A DNA stretch of 64,000 bases, taken from Lachnospiraceae bacterium. Lineage in GTDB: Bacteria; Bacillota; Clostridia; Lachnospirales; Lachnospiraceae. A model generated the notes under the pieces. The model saw only the letters and a list, made by a program, of their open reading frames with translations. It did no database searches and was not told the origin of the DNA. Below, piece by piece: positions 48,961-57,796 of the stretch (positions are counted from its first letter, which is position 1; each line of letters opens with the position of its first letter). The stretch lies in contig JAFUTQ010000070.1 of the NCBI GenBank assembly GCA_017484135.1, forward strand, positions 27,361-91,360, in the 5' to 3' direction. A program made the translations under genes and the position numbers.

Positions 48961-49779
48961 ATGAAGAAATACAGACTGCCGATCATAATGCTGGTTATAT
49001 TTGAGGCTGTTGCGATTACCTTATGGCTGACCTTGGATAATATTTTTTATCTGTTCAATTTCAGTTATATCGGAATCGCCGTCTCATTAGGAATTTTTCT
49101 GTTTGTCAAACAGTATAAGCACGCCCGGCGCATCACGCAGCTTTTGGTAGGACTTTATATGCTGGTTTACTTAGGGTTTATGAGCAATGAAAACATGCAG
49201 ATCGAGGGCTTCTGGTATTATCTGTTTACCGGTGTATTTGAAGCCGCGACCATTCATTATGCGGTTGCCAAGATATTCGGACCGTTGCTGTTTGGCAGAG
49301 GCTGGTGCGGATATGCCTGTTGGACGGCTATGGTTCTCGATTTCCTTCCGTACAAGGAGCCTGACCAGCCAAGAAAGAAAATCGGCTGGATTCGGTACAT
49401 AACGTTTGTTGCTTCGCTTGTATTTGTTGCCGCATTGTTTCTTGCGAATGTCGGAAACCTGGAAAGAATTATGTTTTGGGCGTTTATCATAGGAAATGTC
49501 TTGTATTATCTCGTCGGAATCGTTCTGGCATATGCGTTCAAGGACAATCGTGCCTTTTGTAAATACATATGTCCGATCACAGTATTCTTAAAGCCGATGA
49601 GTTATTTTTCGCTGCTGCGTGTGAAGTGTGACGAGAGCAAATGTATTTCCTGCGGGAAATGTAAACGGGTGTGTCCCATGAATGTGGATGTGACGGATAA
49701 CTCAAGAAAGAGAGAAAACGGAACGGAATGTATTCTGTGCTTTGAGTGTAAGCGGAACTGCCCGAAGGATGCGATATAA
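48961..49779 (+). CDS. NapH/NosR-like membrane polyferredoxin
   Basis: The 272-residue protein has about six membrane helices, the membrane motif RGWCGYACWTAMVLDFLPYK (about 114-133) with a CxxxC pair, a second cysteine pair CKYICP (about 200), and two C-terminal [4Fe-4S] motifs: CISCGKCKRVCP (about 228-239) and CILCFECKRNCP (about 258-269). NapH-type proteins move electrons across or along the membrane to periplasmic reductases. Here a partner is not adjacent. Ribosome-binding site AAGGAG. Confidence 0.88.
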   Translation: MKKYRLPIIMLVIFEAVAITLWLTLDNIFYLFNFSYIGIAVSLGIFLFVKQYKHARRITQLLVGLYMLVYLGFMSNENMQIEGFWYYLFTGVFEAATIHYAVAKIFGPLLFGRGWCGYACWTAMVLDFLPYKEPDQPRKKIGWIRYITFVASLVFVAALFLANVGNLERIMFWAFIIGNVLYYLVGIVLAYAFKDNRAFCKYICPITVFLKPMSYFSLLRVKCDESKCISCGKCKRVCPMNVDVTDNSRKRENGTECILCFECKRNCPKDAI

Positions 49780-49810
49780 AAATACCGATAACAAGAATGG
49801 AAGCGTAAAA

Positions 49811-49846
49811 AACCGGGTGCGGAAACTCTCCGCACCCGGTTTTTCT
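49811..49846. terminator. Strong terminator between convergent genes
   Basis: AACCGGGTGCGGA (49811-49823), 5-nt loop, TCCGCACCCGGTT (49829-49841), with A-run before and T-run after. It serves both the ferredoxin gene and rubrerythrin. Confidence 0.92.
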
Positions 49847-49858
49847 TGCTAAGTTTTC

Positions 49859-50401
49859 TTATCCAAAATATCTGTCATGTAAGCCCTTGAATGCTTTGCC
49901 GTGTCTTGCCTCATCTCTGGCCATCTCATGAACGGTGTCATGGATTGCGTCAAGGTTGGCAGCCTTTGCCCGCTTTGCCAGATCGGTCTTTCCTGCGGTA
50001 GCGCCGTTCTCGGCTTCGATGCGCAGCTCAAGATTTTTCTTGGTGCTGTCTGTCAATACCTCGCCCAACAGCTCGGCAAATTTTGCTGCGTGCTCGGCCT
50101 CCTCATATGCGGCCTTCTCGTAATACAATCCGATTTCCGGATAGCCTTCCCTGTGAGCAACTCTTGCCATCGCAAGGTACATGCCGACCTCACGGCATTC
50201 GCCCTCATAGTTGGAACGCAGATCTGCAAGAATATCCTCGGATACGCCCTGCGCAACGCCTACTACATGCTCGGAAGCCCAGGTCAGATCGCCGGACTGC
50301 TCAGTAAATTTCTCTGCCGGTGCTTTACATACCGGACAAAATTCCGGTGCGGAATCTCCTTCATGGATGTAGCCACATACTGTACATACAAATTTCTTCA
50401 T
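49859..50401 (-). CDS. Reverse rubrerythrin (N-terminal rubredoxin, then ferritin-like domain)
   Basis: The minus-strand start at 50401 follows AAAGGAAACC; 180 residues. Residues 1-35 form a rubredoxin-type Fe(Cys)4 site (CTVCG at 6-10, CPVC at 22-25). Residues 45-180 form a diiron four-helix domain with E-x-x-H and Glu ligands ([32 protein letters not shown]). The domain order is the reverse of classical rubrerythrin. These enzymes reduce hydrogen peroxide and, in Clostridia, oxygen. A Fur/PerR-like repeat lies upstream. Confidence 0.92.
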   Translation of the reverse strand: MKKFVCTVCGYIHEGDSAPEFCPVCKAPAEKFTEQSGDLTWASEHVVGVAQGVSEDILADLRSNYEGECREVGMYLAMARVAHREGYPEIGLYYEKAAYEEAEHAAKFAELLGEVLTDSTKKNLELRIEAENGATAGKTDLAKRAKAANLDAIHDTVHEMARDEARHGKAFKGLHDRYFG

Positions 50402-50420
50402 TTTTTGGTTTCCTTTCTTT

Positions 50421-50439
50421 GATAATGATGATAATGATG
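50421..50439. promoter_or_regulatory. Fur/PerR-like repeat ahead of rubrerythrin
   Basis: GATAATGATGATAATGATG contains two GATAAT hexamers, close to the repeated-hexamer form of Fur-family boxes. It lies 20 bp before the rubrerythrin start, where binding would block the transcript. Confidence 0.5.
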
Positions 50440-50489
50440 AATTTTTGATACCGGGGTTACAAACGTTTTTCTTCGATATCAAGGTGATT

Positions 50490-50533
50490 GCTCAGCCGCT
50501 GGTCAGCGTATTTGCTGAGCAGTTGCTTTTTTT
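50490..50533. terminator. Two-tier hairpin with T-run
   Basis: GCTCAGC (50490-50496) pairs with GCTGAGC (50514-50520), enclosing CGCTG-GT-CAGCG (50497-50508), and a run of seven T follows at 50526-50533. In the plus direction it reads as a terminator, but no plus-strand gene precedes it, so it may end a small RNA or reflect a former gene. Confidence 0.5.
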
Positions 50534-50635
50534 AGTAGTATAAAATTCAGATGAGAGTTAGTCAAGGCGAACTGTCATATTTTTGCTTCCGGAAACATAG
50601 GATGTGTAAGAATTGTATCGGGTAACAGGAGTATT

Positions 50636-51664
50636 ATGGCAGATATCACACGTTTTGTAACTTATCTTTATTACTACGACGGCAATCAGAAGTTGTACAA
50701 TACAGGCTTTGCAAAGGTGGAGGTGCGGGGGGATCAGTGTAAGCTGGAGCTGCATATCAAAGCCTCCCTGACGCCGGGGACATTGATTCCGGTATATTTA
50801 TTTGCAAGAGACGGGGCAGACATTCAGGCGGTGGAAATCGGACAGATGCATGCCGGGCAGATGTCGGCTGATTTTAAGATCATTTTCGCTTCCGAACGGA
50901 TCGGAGATTCTCCCTATTCCATGGAAGATATGAAAGGGCTTCTGATTCTGATTGACGGACAGCAGATGTATGCCAGTCAGTGGGACGATGAACCGATCCT
51001 GAGAGAGCGGATCAGGATATTTCAGGGAGAAAAGCAATCTGCAACCACAGAGCAGGAACAGGAATCGGCTGCGGAAGAGACAACTGCAGAGTTCCGGGAG
51101 AAGAATCACGATTTGTCGTCCGATGAAAAGGAAGCGCCGGCAGACATCCGGGAGCAGCAGGCAGCAGCTGAGACGGAGCGCAAAGTGATTGAAGCTGCGG
51201 CAGACGAAACGGCACAGATGATGGAAAGCATGGAAAAACGGAATGATACGCCGGAAGAAACACCGGAAAATGATAGCAACGAGGACAATGCCGAAAAAAA
51301 GGATGAAACAACACGCCTGTGGGATGCATGGGAAATCATGAAAAAAGAGAAATCCGTCATTCGTCCGGTGGAGGGAAAAAATCTGCTTTGCGTGCAGATG
51401 GAATTAAATGACTTTAAAAATCTGCCGAAAAAATTCTGGCAATATGGTAATAACAGTTTTCTGTTAAACGGTTTTTTCAATTACCGTTATGTATTGTTCG
51501 GAGAATATGAGTCAGAAGATGGCAGGCAGCTCATTCTGGGTGTGCCCGGCGTGTGGCGGAGACAGGAAAAAATTCTGGCAGCGATTTTCGGTTTTCCGAT
51601 GTTTCTGACAGAAAAGAGTGACGGGGATCAGTTTGGCTACTGGTGCCGCATTATGGATGAATGA
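50636..51664 (+). CDS. Lineage-restricted protein of 342 residues (DUF6128-like)
   Basis: The N-terminal part (about 1-130: RFVTYLYYYDGNQKLYNTGF, VEVRGDQCKLELHIKA) and the C-terminal part (about 245-342: NSFLLNGFFNYRYVLFGEYE, GVPGVWRRQEKILAAIFGFP) are joined by an acidic low-complexity linker. From memory this layout fits DUF6128 proteins found mainly in Lachnospiraceae; the assignment is tentative. No membrane helix. The end overlaps by 14 bp the corrected end of the convergent acetyltransferase. Function unknown. Confidence 0.75.
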   Translation: MADITRFVTYLYYYDGNQKLYNTGFAKVEVRGDQCKLELHIKASLTPGTLIPVYLFARDGADIQAVEIGQMHAGQMSADFKIIFASERIGDSPYSMEDMKGLLILIDGQQMYASQWDDEPILRERIRIFQGEKQSATTEQEQESAAEETTAEFREKNHDLSSDEKEAPADIREQQAAAETERKVIEAAADETAQMMESMEKRNDTPEETPENDSNEDNAEKKDETTRLWDAWEIMKKEKSVIRPVEGKNLLCVQMELNDFKNLPKKFWQYGNNSFLLNGFFNYRYVLFGEYESEDGRQLILGVPGVWRRQEKILAAIFGFPMFLTEKSDGDQFGYWCRIMDE

Positions 51665-52195
51665 GGGCATAGCGTATGTGATCCTCCCATTTGCCGCATA
51701 CCAGCGCGCTTTGCCGGGCAATGCCCTCCTGTACAAAGCCCAGAGCTTCCAGCAGACGGATGGAGGGCTTATTTCCGGCATGACGCTTGCCTCTATGCGG
51801 TGCATGTTTTGCTCAAAAAACATGACATCAATAGCCTTTTCCATACTTTCCTGTGCATAACCCTGATGCCAGTATGAATGATCGAATTTATATCCGGTCT
51901 CACAGGAAAAAAAGGAGGAGAGTCGGATGTCGCGAAAGCAGACGGTTCCGATGATGCGCCGGAGATCCTCTTTCCGAAACACATAATAGCGGATCATGGA
52001 GGCACGGAGTGCCAGCTGATACTCGGCCTCCAGGGTTTTTCGCTGAAATTCCAGCGTATAAAAATTGGCGGGGCGCGTAGCCTCGTATTTTTCAAAAAAG
52101 CTGATATTGTTCAGCTGAAAGTTCAGAACCATAGACGCATCGTCCGGTTCCAGAAGCTGCAGGATCAGCCGGTTTGTTTCGTATGAGAACTTCAT
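51651..52195 (-). pseudogene. GNAT N-acetyltransferase with a one-base frameshift
   Basis: Minus strand from 52195: RLILQLLEPDDASMVLNF through YWHQGYAQESMEKAIDVMF and HRIEASVMPE is a normal RimJ/RimL-like acetyltransferase. At 51769-51774 an A run appears one base short; adding it restores NKPSIRLLEALGFVQEGIAR and WEDHIRYALIHP with a stop at 51651. As given, the frame instead runs into nonsense to 51512. A sequencing error or a recent mutation would look the same. Confidence 0.78.
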
Positions 52196-52237
52196 AAAAT
52201 TCCTTCCTGTTTGCGTGGTAATATGCTATGATTGGAG

Positions 52238-52280
52238 GGTCAAAAGGTCATGCCGACTATGTCGGCATAGACTTTTTGCA
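52238..52280. repeat. One-arm relative of the cloverleaf repeat
   Basis: GGGTCAAAAGGTC (52238-52250), the hairpin ATGCCGAC-TAT-GTCGGCAT (52251-52269), then GACTTTTTGC (52271-52280). The outer strands pair with G-U tolerance, and both the GGGTCA(G/A)AAGG start and the ATGCCG(G/A) arm match the element at 15693-15837, but two arms are missing. Confidence 0.65.
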
Positions 52281-52328
52281 CAAGAAATCATGCTACCATT
52301 ATAGCAGAAATTTTGAACTGGAGGCAAT

Positions 52329-52784
52329 ATGGACGAGCATACGAAATATATGAGGGCTGCGATTCGGGAGGCAGTCAAGGCAGAAAAAATCGGGGAGGTA
52401 CCCATAGGCTGCGTGATTGTGCAGAATGATAAAATCATCGCCAGAGGGTATAACCGACGCAAAAAAGATCGGGATACACTTTCCCATGCGGAGCTCATTG
52501 CAATCCGGAAAGCGTCAAAAAAGACCGGGGACTGGAGGCTGGAGGACTGTACCATGTATGTCACGCTGGAGCCTTGTCAGATGTGTGCGGGAGCCATCGT
52601 GCAGGCGCGCATGAAAAAGGTGGTTATTGGCTGCATGAATCCAAAGGCAGGCTGCGCCGGTTCCATTTTGAATCTGCTGCAGATGCAGGAATTTAATCAT
52701 CAGGTGGAGATCGAACGCGGAATCTTGGAGGAGGAGTGCTCCCGGATGCTGACGGATTTTTTTCGCAGGCTGCGGCAGTCTTGA
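52329..52784 (+). CDS. tadA: tRNA-specific adenosine deaminase TadA
   Basis: The 151-residue zinc deaminase converts the wobble adenosine of tRNA-Arg to inosine. Motifs: HAELIAI (about 57-63, zinc His and catalytic Glu) and TLEPCQMCAGAIVQARMKKVV (two pieces, about 80-100; the two zinc cysteines). Ribosome-binding site CTGGAGG. The SRP RNA gene follows, the order found in many Firmicutes. Confidence 0.94.
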   Translation: MDEHTKYMRAAIREAVKAEKIGEVPIGCVIVQNDKIIARGYNRRKKDRDTLSHAELIAIRKASKKTGDWRLEDCTMYVTLEPCQMCAGAIVQARMKKVVIGCMNPKAGCAGSILNLLQMQEFNHQVEIERGILEEECSRMLTDFFRRLRQS

Positions 52785-52810
52785 CAACCGCTTGTCCGAT
52801 GCGTTATACT
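52781..52810 (+). promoter_or_regulatory. SRP RNA promoter overlapping the tadA stop codon
   Basis: -35 TTGACA (52781-52786), 18-bp spacer, -10 TATACT (52805-52810). The tadA stop TGA (52782-52784) is inside the -35 box. Confidence 0.85.
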
Positions 52811-52817
52811 GTAATCT

Positions 52818-53084
52818 CCGAGCAGCCGGGGATGTGGCGGCGACCTGTACCAGCAATCCGCCCTAGCTGGGGTGATATCCTGCCTCGGGTCTGATACTGC
52901 AAAGCTGCCCTTGATAAGTGGCGTTGATGTCCGGGTCTTACACGACGGAAATCCCCGAACCGGGTCAGGTCAGGAATGAAGCAGCCCTAAGAGGAACCTT
53001 CCGGGTGTTGTAAGGCAGCCTAGGCTGAGTCAACTGTCAAGGTAACGTTTGTGGTTAGGATTCAAAGCAGGATGCTCGGTTTTT
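52818..53084 (+). ncRNA. ffs: Large signal recognition particle RNA
   Basis: The end stems CCGAGCA (52818-52824) and TGCTCGG (53073-53079) pair, followed by a T-run. The domain IV core is present: GGGTCAGGTCAGGAATG (about 52959-52976), with the GTCAGG...AGCAGCC asymmetric and symmetric loops that bind Ffh, and the Alu-like 5' domain (GCCGGGGATGTGGCGG). At about 265 nt it is the large Bacillus/Clostridium form. It targets membrane proteins to the Sec system together with Ffh. Confidence 0.94.
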
Positions 53085-53100
53085 GAAAAGAAAAATAAGG

Positions 53101-53143
53101 AGAGCTGCCGGGAACATCCAGGTTTGGGTGCCGACAGCTTTTT
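53101..53143 (+). terminator. Terminator-like hairpin downstream of SRP RNA
   Basis: AGCTGCCGG pairs with CCGACAGCT around an inner CATCC/GGGTG stem and is followed by a run of T (53139-53144). One mismatch in the stem. Confidence 0.7.
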
Positions 53144-53209
53144 TCATGTGCAGGGGCGCAAAAGGAAATATTCCGGCCGTCGCCGGACGCGAAAGGAATG
53201 ACAAAAATT

Positions 53210-54655
53210 ATGGGTAAAAAATTAGCGGGCTTACAGCCGGAACGGGTGTTTCACTATTTTGAGGAAATCTGCAGTATTCCCCATCCGTCTTATCGGGAGG
53301 AGCGAATCAGCAATTATCTGACGACATTTGCAAAGGAGCACGGACTGGAATACTATCAGGATGAATTACACAATGTCATTATCATTAAGGAAGCCACCGA
53401 TGGCTATGAGGCGGCGGAGCCTCTGATTCTTCAGGGGCATATGGACATGGTATGTGAAAAGGACGCAGACTGCAGTATTGATTTTGAACAGGATGGGCTG
53501 GATCTCTATGTGGACGGCGATTTTGTCACTGCCCGGGGAACGACGCTGGGCGGAGATGACGGCATCGCCATTGCCTATGCCTTGGCGATTTTAGAATCCG
53601 GGGAGCTTGCGCATCCGCGGCTGGAATTTGTGTGTACCGTATGTGAGGAGGTTGGCATGGAGGGTGCAACCGGCATCGATGTTTCTATGCTGAAAGGGAA
53701 AAGACTGTTAAACCTTGATTCCGAAGAAGAAGGAATCTTTCTGGCAGGATGTGCCGGCGGCTGCACGGCGGAATGCGTCCTTCCGGTGACAAGAGAAACG
53801 GTAAAACAAACGGTGATGGAGATCCGGGTAAAGGTACTGCTGGGCGGACACTCCGGCACGGAGATTGACAAGGGACGAGCGAATGCCAATCAGCTTTTGG
53901 CAAGAATCCTGATGGAGCTTTTGGCAAAGACAGGCGTGCAGCTGATCTCTTTTGAGGGCGGCAGCAAGGACAATGCGATTCCGCGGGAGGCCAGACTCGT
54001 GGCAGCAGTGACCGATGAGGAAAGCATATACCGGATATTGGAAGAACTGAATGCGGCCATCGCCCGGGAATACCGCGCATCGGATCCCGGCATTCAGATT
54101 GAGGGAATATCAAACGGAACGGAAAACCGGCAGGTGCTGACCAGAGAATGTACCCGGACGGTGGCATCCTTACTCAATGCTTTGCCCAACGGAATACAGA
54201 CCATGAGCATGGACATTCCGGGACTGGTGGAGACATCCTTAAATCTCGGAATCCTGAAGCTGGAGCAGGAGGAGCTTCATCTGCACTATTCGGTCCGCAG
54301 TTCCATCGGGAGCGACGGAGAATATGTGATGCACAAATTAAAGCTGATTACGGAGCAGTTGGGCGGCAGTGTAAGCTTTCGCGGTCGGTATCCTGCGTGG
54401 GAATATCGGAAAGATTCCGCATTTCGGGAGGAGCTGGTTCGAATTTATGCTGAAATGTTCGGAACCGAGCCGAAGGTGGAAACCATTCACGCAGGAGTAG
54501 AATGCGGGATTCTCGCACAAAAAATAGAGGGGCTCGATTGCGTATCTATGGGACCGGATATTTTTGATATTCATACGACCTCTGAGAGGTTGAGTATATC
54601 CTCAACCAAACGGATGTGGGAGTATCTGCAAAACATTGTGAAAAAGACTCCATAA
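53210..54655 (+). CDS. pepD: Aminoacyl-histidine dipeptidase PepD (M20C)
   Basis: The 481-residue zinc peptidase cleaves Xaa-His and other dipeptides. Motifs: LQGHMDMVCEKD (about 80-91), the GGDDGI zinc-bridge region (about 117-122), EEVGMEGA (about 149-156) and HAGVECGIL (about 430-438), together with the lid domain. AAAGGA (53192-53197) directly abuts an ATG at 53198 and lies 12 bases before 53210; 53210 fits relatives better, but 53198 cannot be excluded. Confidence 0.92.
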   Translation: MGKKLAGLQPERVFHYFEEICSIPHPSYREERISNYLTTFAKEHGLEYYQDELHNVIIIKEATDGYEAAEPLILQGHMDMVCEKDADCSIDFEQDGLDLYVDGDFVTARGTTLGGDDGIAIAYALAILESGELAHPRLEFVCTVCEEVGMEGATGIDVSMLKGKRLLNLDSEEEGIFLAGCAGGCTAECVLPVTRETVKQTVMEIRVKVLLGGHSGTEIDKGRANANQLLARILMELLAKTGVQLISFEGGSKDNAIPREARLVAAVTDEESIYRILEELNAAIAREYRASDPGIQIEGISNGTENRQVLTRECTRTVASLLNALPNGIQTMSMDIPGLVETSLNLGILKLEQEELHLHYSVRSSIGSDGEYVMHKLKLITEQLGGSVSFRGRYPAWEYRKDSAFREELVRIYAEMFGTEPKVETIHAGVECGILAQKIEGLDCVSMGPDIFDIHTTSERLSISSTKRMWEYLQNIVKKTP

Positions 54656-54745
54656 GAAATGGCTTGTGCCAGCCATGGAAATATATTATAATAAATTCTG
54701 TATGAGCATTTCATTTGAATTTTAATCAAAGAAAGGGATGGCGAG

Positions 54746-55819
54746 ATGAAGAGAATAGGAATGTTGACAAGCGGCGGAGACTGTCAGGCATTGAATGCAG
54801 CAATGCGTGGTGTTGTCAAAGGACTGAGTGAGAATCTGAGTGAGCTGGAGGTCTATGGCTTTCTCAATGGCTATAAGGGGTTGATCTATGGGGACTACCG
54901 CCTTTTGACCTCTGCGGATTTTTCGGGAATCCTGACAAAGGGCGGCACAATTTTAGGCTCATCCAGACAGCCGTTTAAGCTGATGCGCGTGCCGGATGAA
55001 AACGGATTGGACAAAGTAGAGGCGATGAAGCAGACCTATTATAAGCTGAATCTGGACTGCCTTGTGATTCTTGGAGGAAACGGAACCCAGAAGACTGCGA
55101 ATCTGCTCAGGGAGGAAGGACTGCACATTATTCATCTTCCCAAAACCATCGACAATGACATATATGGAACCGATGTTACCTTCGGCTTTCAGAGCGCCAT
55201 CAATGTGGCAACCGATGCCATTGACTGCATTCACACGACGGCAGCCTCTCATAACCGCGTGTTTATCGTGGAGGTTATGGGACATAAGGTGGGCTGGCTG
55301 ACCCTGTACGCAGGGATTGCGGGCGGCGCAGATATCATTCTTCTGCCGGAGATTCCCTACGATATCAACAAGGTAGTGGAGGCAATTGACAAGCGCACGA
55401 AAGCAGGCAAGGGCTTTACAATTCTTGCGGTGGCAGAGGGCGCAATCTCCAAGGAAGATGCGACGCTGACCAAGAAGGAATATAAAAACAAGAAAAAGAA
55501 CTATCAATACCCTTCTGTCTCCTATGAGATCGCAGAACAGATCGAAAAAGCAAGCGGCACAGAGGTTCGCGTGACGGTTCCGGGACATACACAGCGAGGC
55601 GGAAATCCCTGCCCGTATGACAGGGTTCTTTGCACCAGACTGGGCGCGGCTGCGGCAAAGGCCATTCTGGATGAAGATTACGGCTATATGATTGCGATGA
55701 TCAACGGTAAAACAAAGAGAGTGCCCTTGGGAGAAGTGGCAGGCAAGCTAAAGACTGTTGAGCCGGATTGCCAGACCATCAAGGAGGCAAAGGCCATCGG
55801 CATCAGCTTCGGAGATTAA
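54746..55819 (+). CDS. pfkA: 6-phosphofructokinase
   Basis: The 357-residue enzyme phosphorylates fructose 6-phosphate in glycolysis. N-terminus GMLTSGGDCQALNAAMRG, substrate-binding PKTIDNDI (about 132-139), then MGHKVGWLTLYAG and PGHTQRGG. The phosphoryl-donor positions read GGNG (Gly at the E. coli 104 position) and PKTIDND (Lys at 124), a mixed signature; Gly104/Lys124 occurs in ATP-dependent enzymes such as the trypanosomal one, whereas Asp104/Lys124 marks pyrophosphate enzymes. Ribosome-binding site AAAGGGATGG. Confidence 0.93.
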   Translation: MKRIGMLTSGGDCQALNAAMRGVVKGLSENLSELEVYGFLNGYKGLIYGDYRLLTSADFSGILTKGGTILGSSRQPFKLMRVPDENGLDKVEAMKQTYYKLNLDCLVILGGNGTQKTANLLREEGLHIIHLPKTIDNDIYGTDVTFGFQSAINVATDAIDCIHTTAASHNRVFIVEVMGHKVGWLTLYAGIAGGADIILLPEIPYDINKVVEAIDKRTKAGKGFTILAVAEGAISKEDATLTKKEYKNKKKNYQYPSVSYEIAEQIEKASGTEVRVTVPGHTQRGGNPCPYDRVLCTRLGAAAAKAILDEDYGYMIAMINGKTKRVPLGEVAGKLKTVEPDCQTIKEAKAIGISFGD

Positions 55820-55842
55820 ATCAGACGGGAGAAGACATTGAT

Positions 55843-57417
55843 ATGTCATATACGGCGCTCTATCGAAAATTCCGCCCTCAGAATTTTGAGGACGTAAAAG
55901 GACAGGAGCATATTGTAACAACGTTAAAAAATCAGATTCGCGCAGAACGGGTGGGACATGCCTACCTGTTCTGCGGAACCCGCGGTACCGGAAAGACCAC
56001 GGTCGCGAAAATCTTTGCCAAGGCAATCAATTGTGAGCATCCGGTTGAGGGCAGCCCCTGCGGCACATGTGCCGTTTGTCAGGCGATTGCAGAGGGAAGC
56101 TCCATGAATGTGATTGAGATTGACGCGGCATCCAATAACGGCGTGGAGAATATCCGGCAGATTCGGGATGAGGTGGCGTACTCGCCCACAGAGGGCAGAT
56201 ATAAGGTTTATATCATTGACGAGGTACACATGCTGTCCACCGGGGCGTTTAATGCCCTTTTAAAGACACTGGAGGAACCGCCGTCCTATGTGGTCTTTAT
56301 CCTGGCAACGACAGAGGTGCATAAAATACCGATTACGATTCTGTCCCGTTGTCAGAGGTACGATTTTCGGCGGATTTCCATTGACACGATATCCCAAAGG
56401 CTCATGGAGCTGATGGAGAAGGAACAGGTTGAGGTGGAGGAAAAGGCAGTTCGCTATGTGGCAAAAGCGGCGGACGGCTCCATGAGAGATGCGCTCAGTC
56501 TCCTGGATCAGTGTATTGCCTTTTATCTGGGGGAAACGCTGACTTATGACAAGGTACTGGATGTTTTGGGCGCGGTGGACACAGAGGTGTTTTCGCGGCT
56601 TCTCCGGTATGTGCTGAATGAGGATGTGGCGGGCGCTATCGCCCTGCTGGATGAGCTTGTACTGGAAGGGCGGGAGCTGGGACAGTTTGTCATAGACTTT
56701 ACATGGTATCTGAGAAACCTCATGCTGCTGCAGGGCGCTGAAAATATGGAGGATGTGCTGGACATGTCCACGGAGAATCTCGCACTGTTGAAGGAAGAGG
56801 CGGGCATGGTATCGCAGGAGGTGCTGATTCGCTATATTCGCGTCTTTTCAGAACTTTCAAACCAGATCAAATATTCCACGCAAAAACGGATTCTGACAGA
56901 AATTGCGATTATCAAGCTGTGCAAGCCGGAGATGGAGCTGAATGTAGATGCGATTACGGATCGGTTGGAAAAGCTCGAAAAAAAACTGGAAGAAGGTGTG
57001 CCGGTTTCCCGGATTGTCATGTCCGGCACGGCGGAGAACGCACAGCAGCCGGTCATCGAAAAGCCGCCTCTGCCGAAAGCGATTCCGGAAGAGGTAGAAC
57101 AGGCAGTCAAGAACTGGAACGCGATTCAGCAGCAGATGAGCGGAATGCAAAAAAGCTATATGAAGCAGGCGCATCTGAGCCTGGCCGGAGACAATCGCCT
57201 GATGATGGTGTTTGATGACCCGGTTGCGGCAGATTTTATGGGAGCAGAGGAGCGTCGGAAAGAAATTTCGCAGTTGATCTCCGAATATATTGACCGGGAC
57301 GTAGAGGTGGTAATCGACCGAAATCAGAGCGGACACGCCTTTGAGGATGCATACATCGACTTATCCCAGATTATAAATATGGATATAACCTTTGAGGAAG
57401 AACAGGAGGATGGATAA
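55843..57417 (+). CDS. dnaX: DNA polymerase III subunits gamma and tau
   Basis: Start at 55843 gives SYTALYRKFRPQNFEDVKGQ, the standard N-terminus; the longer frame overlaps pfkA. Walker A GTRGTGKTT (about 45-53), zinc-binding CEHP...CGTCAVC (about 65-79), DEVHMLSTGAFNALLKTLEE (about 126-145), SRC (about 167). The C-terminal tau part is acidic and less conserved. Clamp-loader ATPase at the replication fork; leads the ybaB-recR block. Confidence 0.95.
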   Translation: MSYTALYRKFRPQNFEDVKGQEHIVTTLKNQIRAERVGHAYLFCGTRGTGKTTVAKIFAKAINCEHPVEGSPCGTCAVCQAIAEGSSMNVIEIDAASNNGVENIRQIRDEVAYSPTEGRYKVYIIDEVHMLSTGAFNALLKTLEEPPSYVVFILATTEVHKIPITILSRCQRYDFRRISIDTISQRLMELMEKEQVEVEEKAVRYVAKAADGSMRDALSLLDQCIAFYLGETLTYDKVLDVLGAVDTEVFSRLLRYVLNEDVAGAIALLDELVLEGRELGQFVIDFTWYLRNLMLLQGAENMEDVLDMSTENLALLKEEAGMVSQEVLIRYIRVFSELSNQIKYSTQKRILTEIAIIKLCKPEMELNVDAITDRLEKLEKKLEEGVPVSRIVMSGTAENAQQPVIEKPPLPKAIPEEVEQAVKNWNAIQQQMSGMQKSYMKQAHLSLAGDNRLMMVFDDPVAADFMGAEERRKEISQLISEYIDRDVEVVIDRNQSGHAFEDAYIDLSQIINMDITFEEEQEDG

Positions 57418-57418
57418 A

Positions 57419-57781
57419 ATGGCAAAACGTGGCGGATATCCGGGCGGCATGATGCCGGGGAATATGAACAACCTTATGAAGCAGGCGCAGAAGATGCAGC
57501 GTCAGATGGAAGAGGCTTCAAAGGAACTGGAAGAAAAGGAAATTACTGCGGGAGCAGGCGGCGGAGTGGTGGAAGTGACCGTCAGCGGCAAGAAGGAGAT
57601 CACAAAGGTAAAAATCGACCCGGAGGCAGTAGACCCCGAGGATGTAGAGATGCTGGAAGATCTGATTATGGCAGCTGCCAACGAAGCGCTTCGCCAGATT
57701 GAGGAATATTCGCAGGAATCTATGTCCAAAATAACGGGTGGACTTGGCGGTCTCGGCGGACTTGGCGGATTGCCGCTGTAG
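57419..57781 (+). CDS. YbaB/EbfC nucleoid-associated protein
   Basis: Start at 57419 (GGAGG nine bases earlier) is right after the dnaX stop. The 120-residue product has a Gly/Met-rich N-terminus, LMKQAQKMQRQMEEASKELE (helix) and the conserved core GGGVVEVTVSGKKEITKVKIDPE (two pieces). A Gly/Leu repeat (GGLGGLGGLGGLPL) ends the chain. YbaB dimers bind DNA and are nearly always encoded between dnaX and recR. Confidence 0.94.
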   Translation: MAKRGGYPGGMMPGNMNNLMKQAQKMQRQMEEASKELEEKEITAGAGGGVVEVTVSGKKEITKVKIDPEAVDPEDVEMLEDLIMAAANEALRQIEEYSQESMSKITGGLGGLGGLGGLPL

Positions 57782-57796
57782 AGAAGAGGTTACGGA

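Noticed and set aside
50490-50533. Riboswitch in front of the 50636 gene
   Set aside because: Only a two-tier hairpin with a T-run is visible; no conserved riboswitch core could be recognised.
51512-51650. C-terminal extension of the acetyltransferase frame
   Set aside because: It is out-of-frame reading after a one-base deletion and overlaps the end of the convergent gene.
52515-52856. Minus-strand 113-residue frame across tadA and the SRP promoter
   Set aside because: Antisense to tadA and to a well-supported RNA gene.
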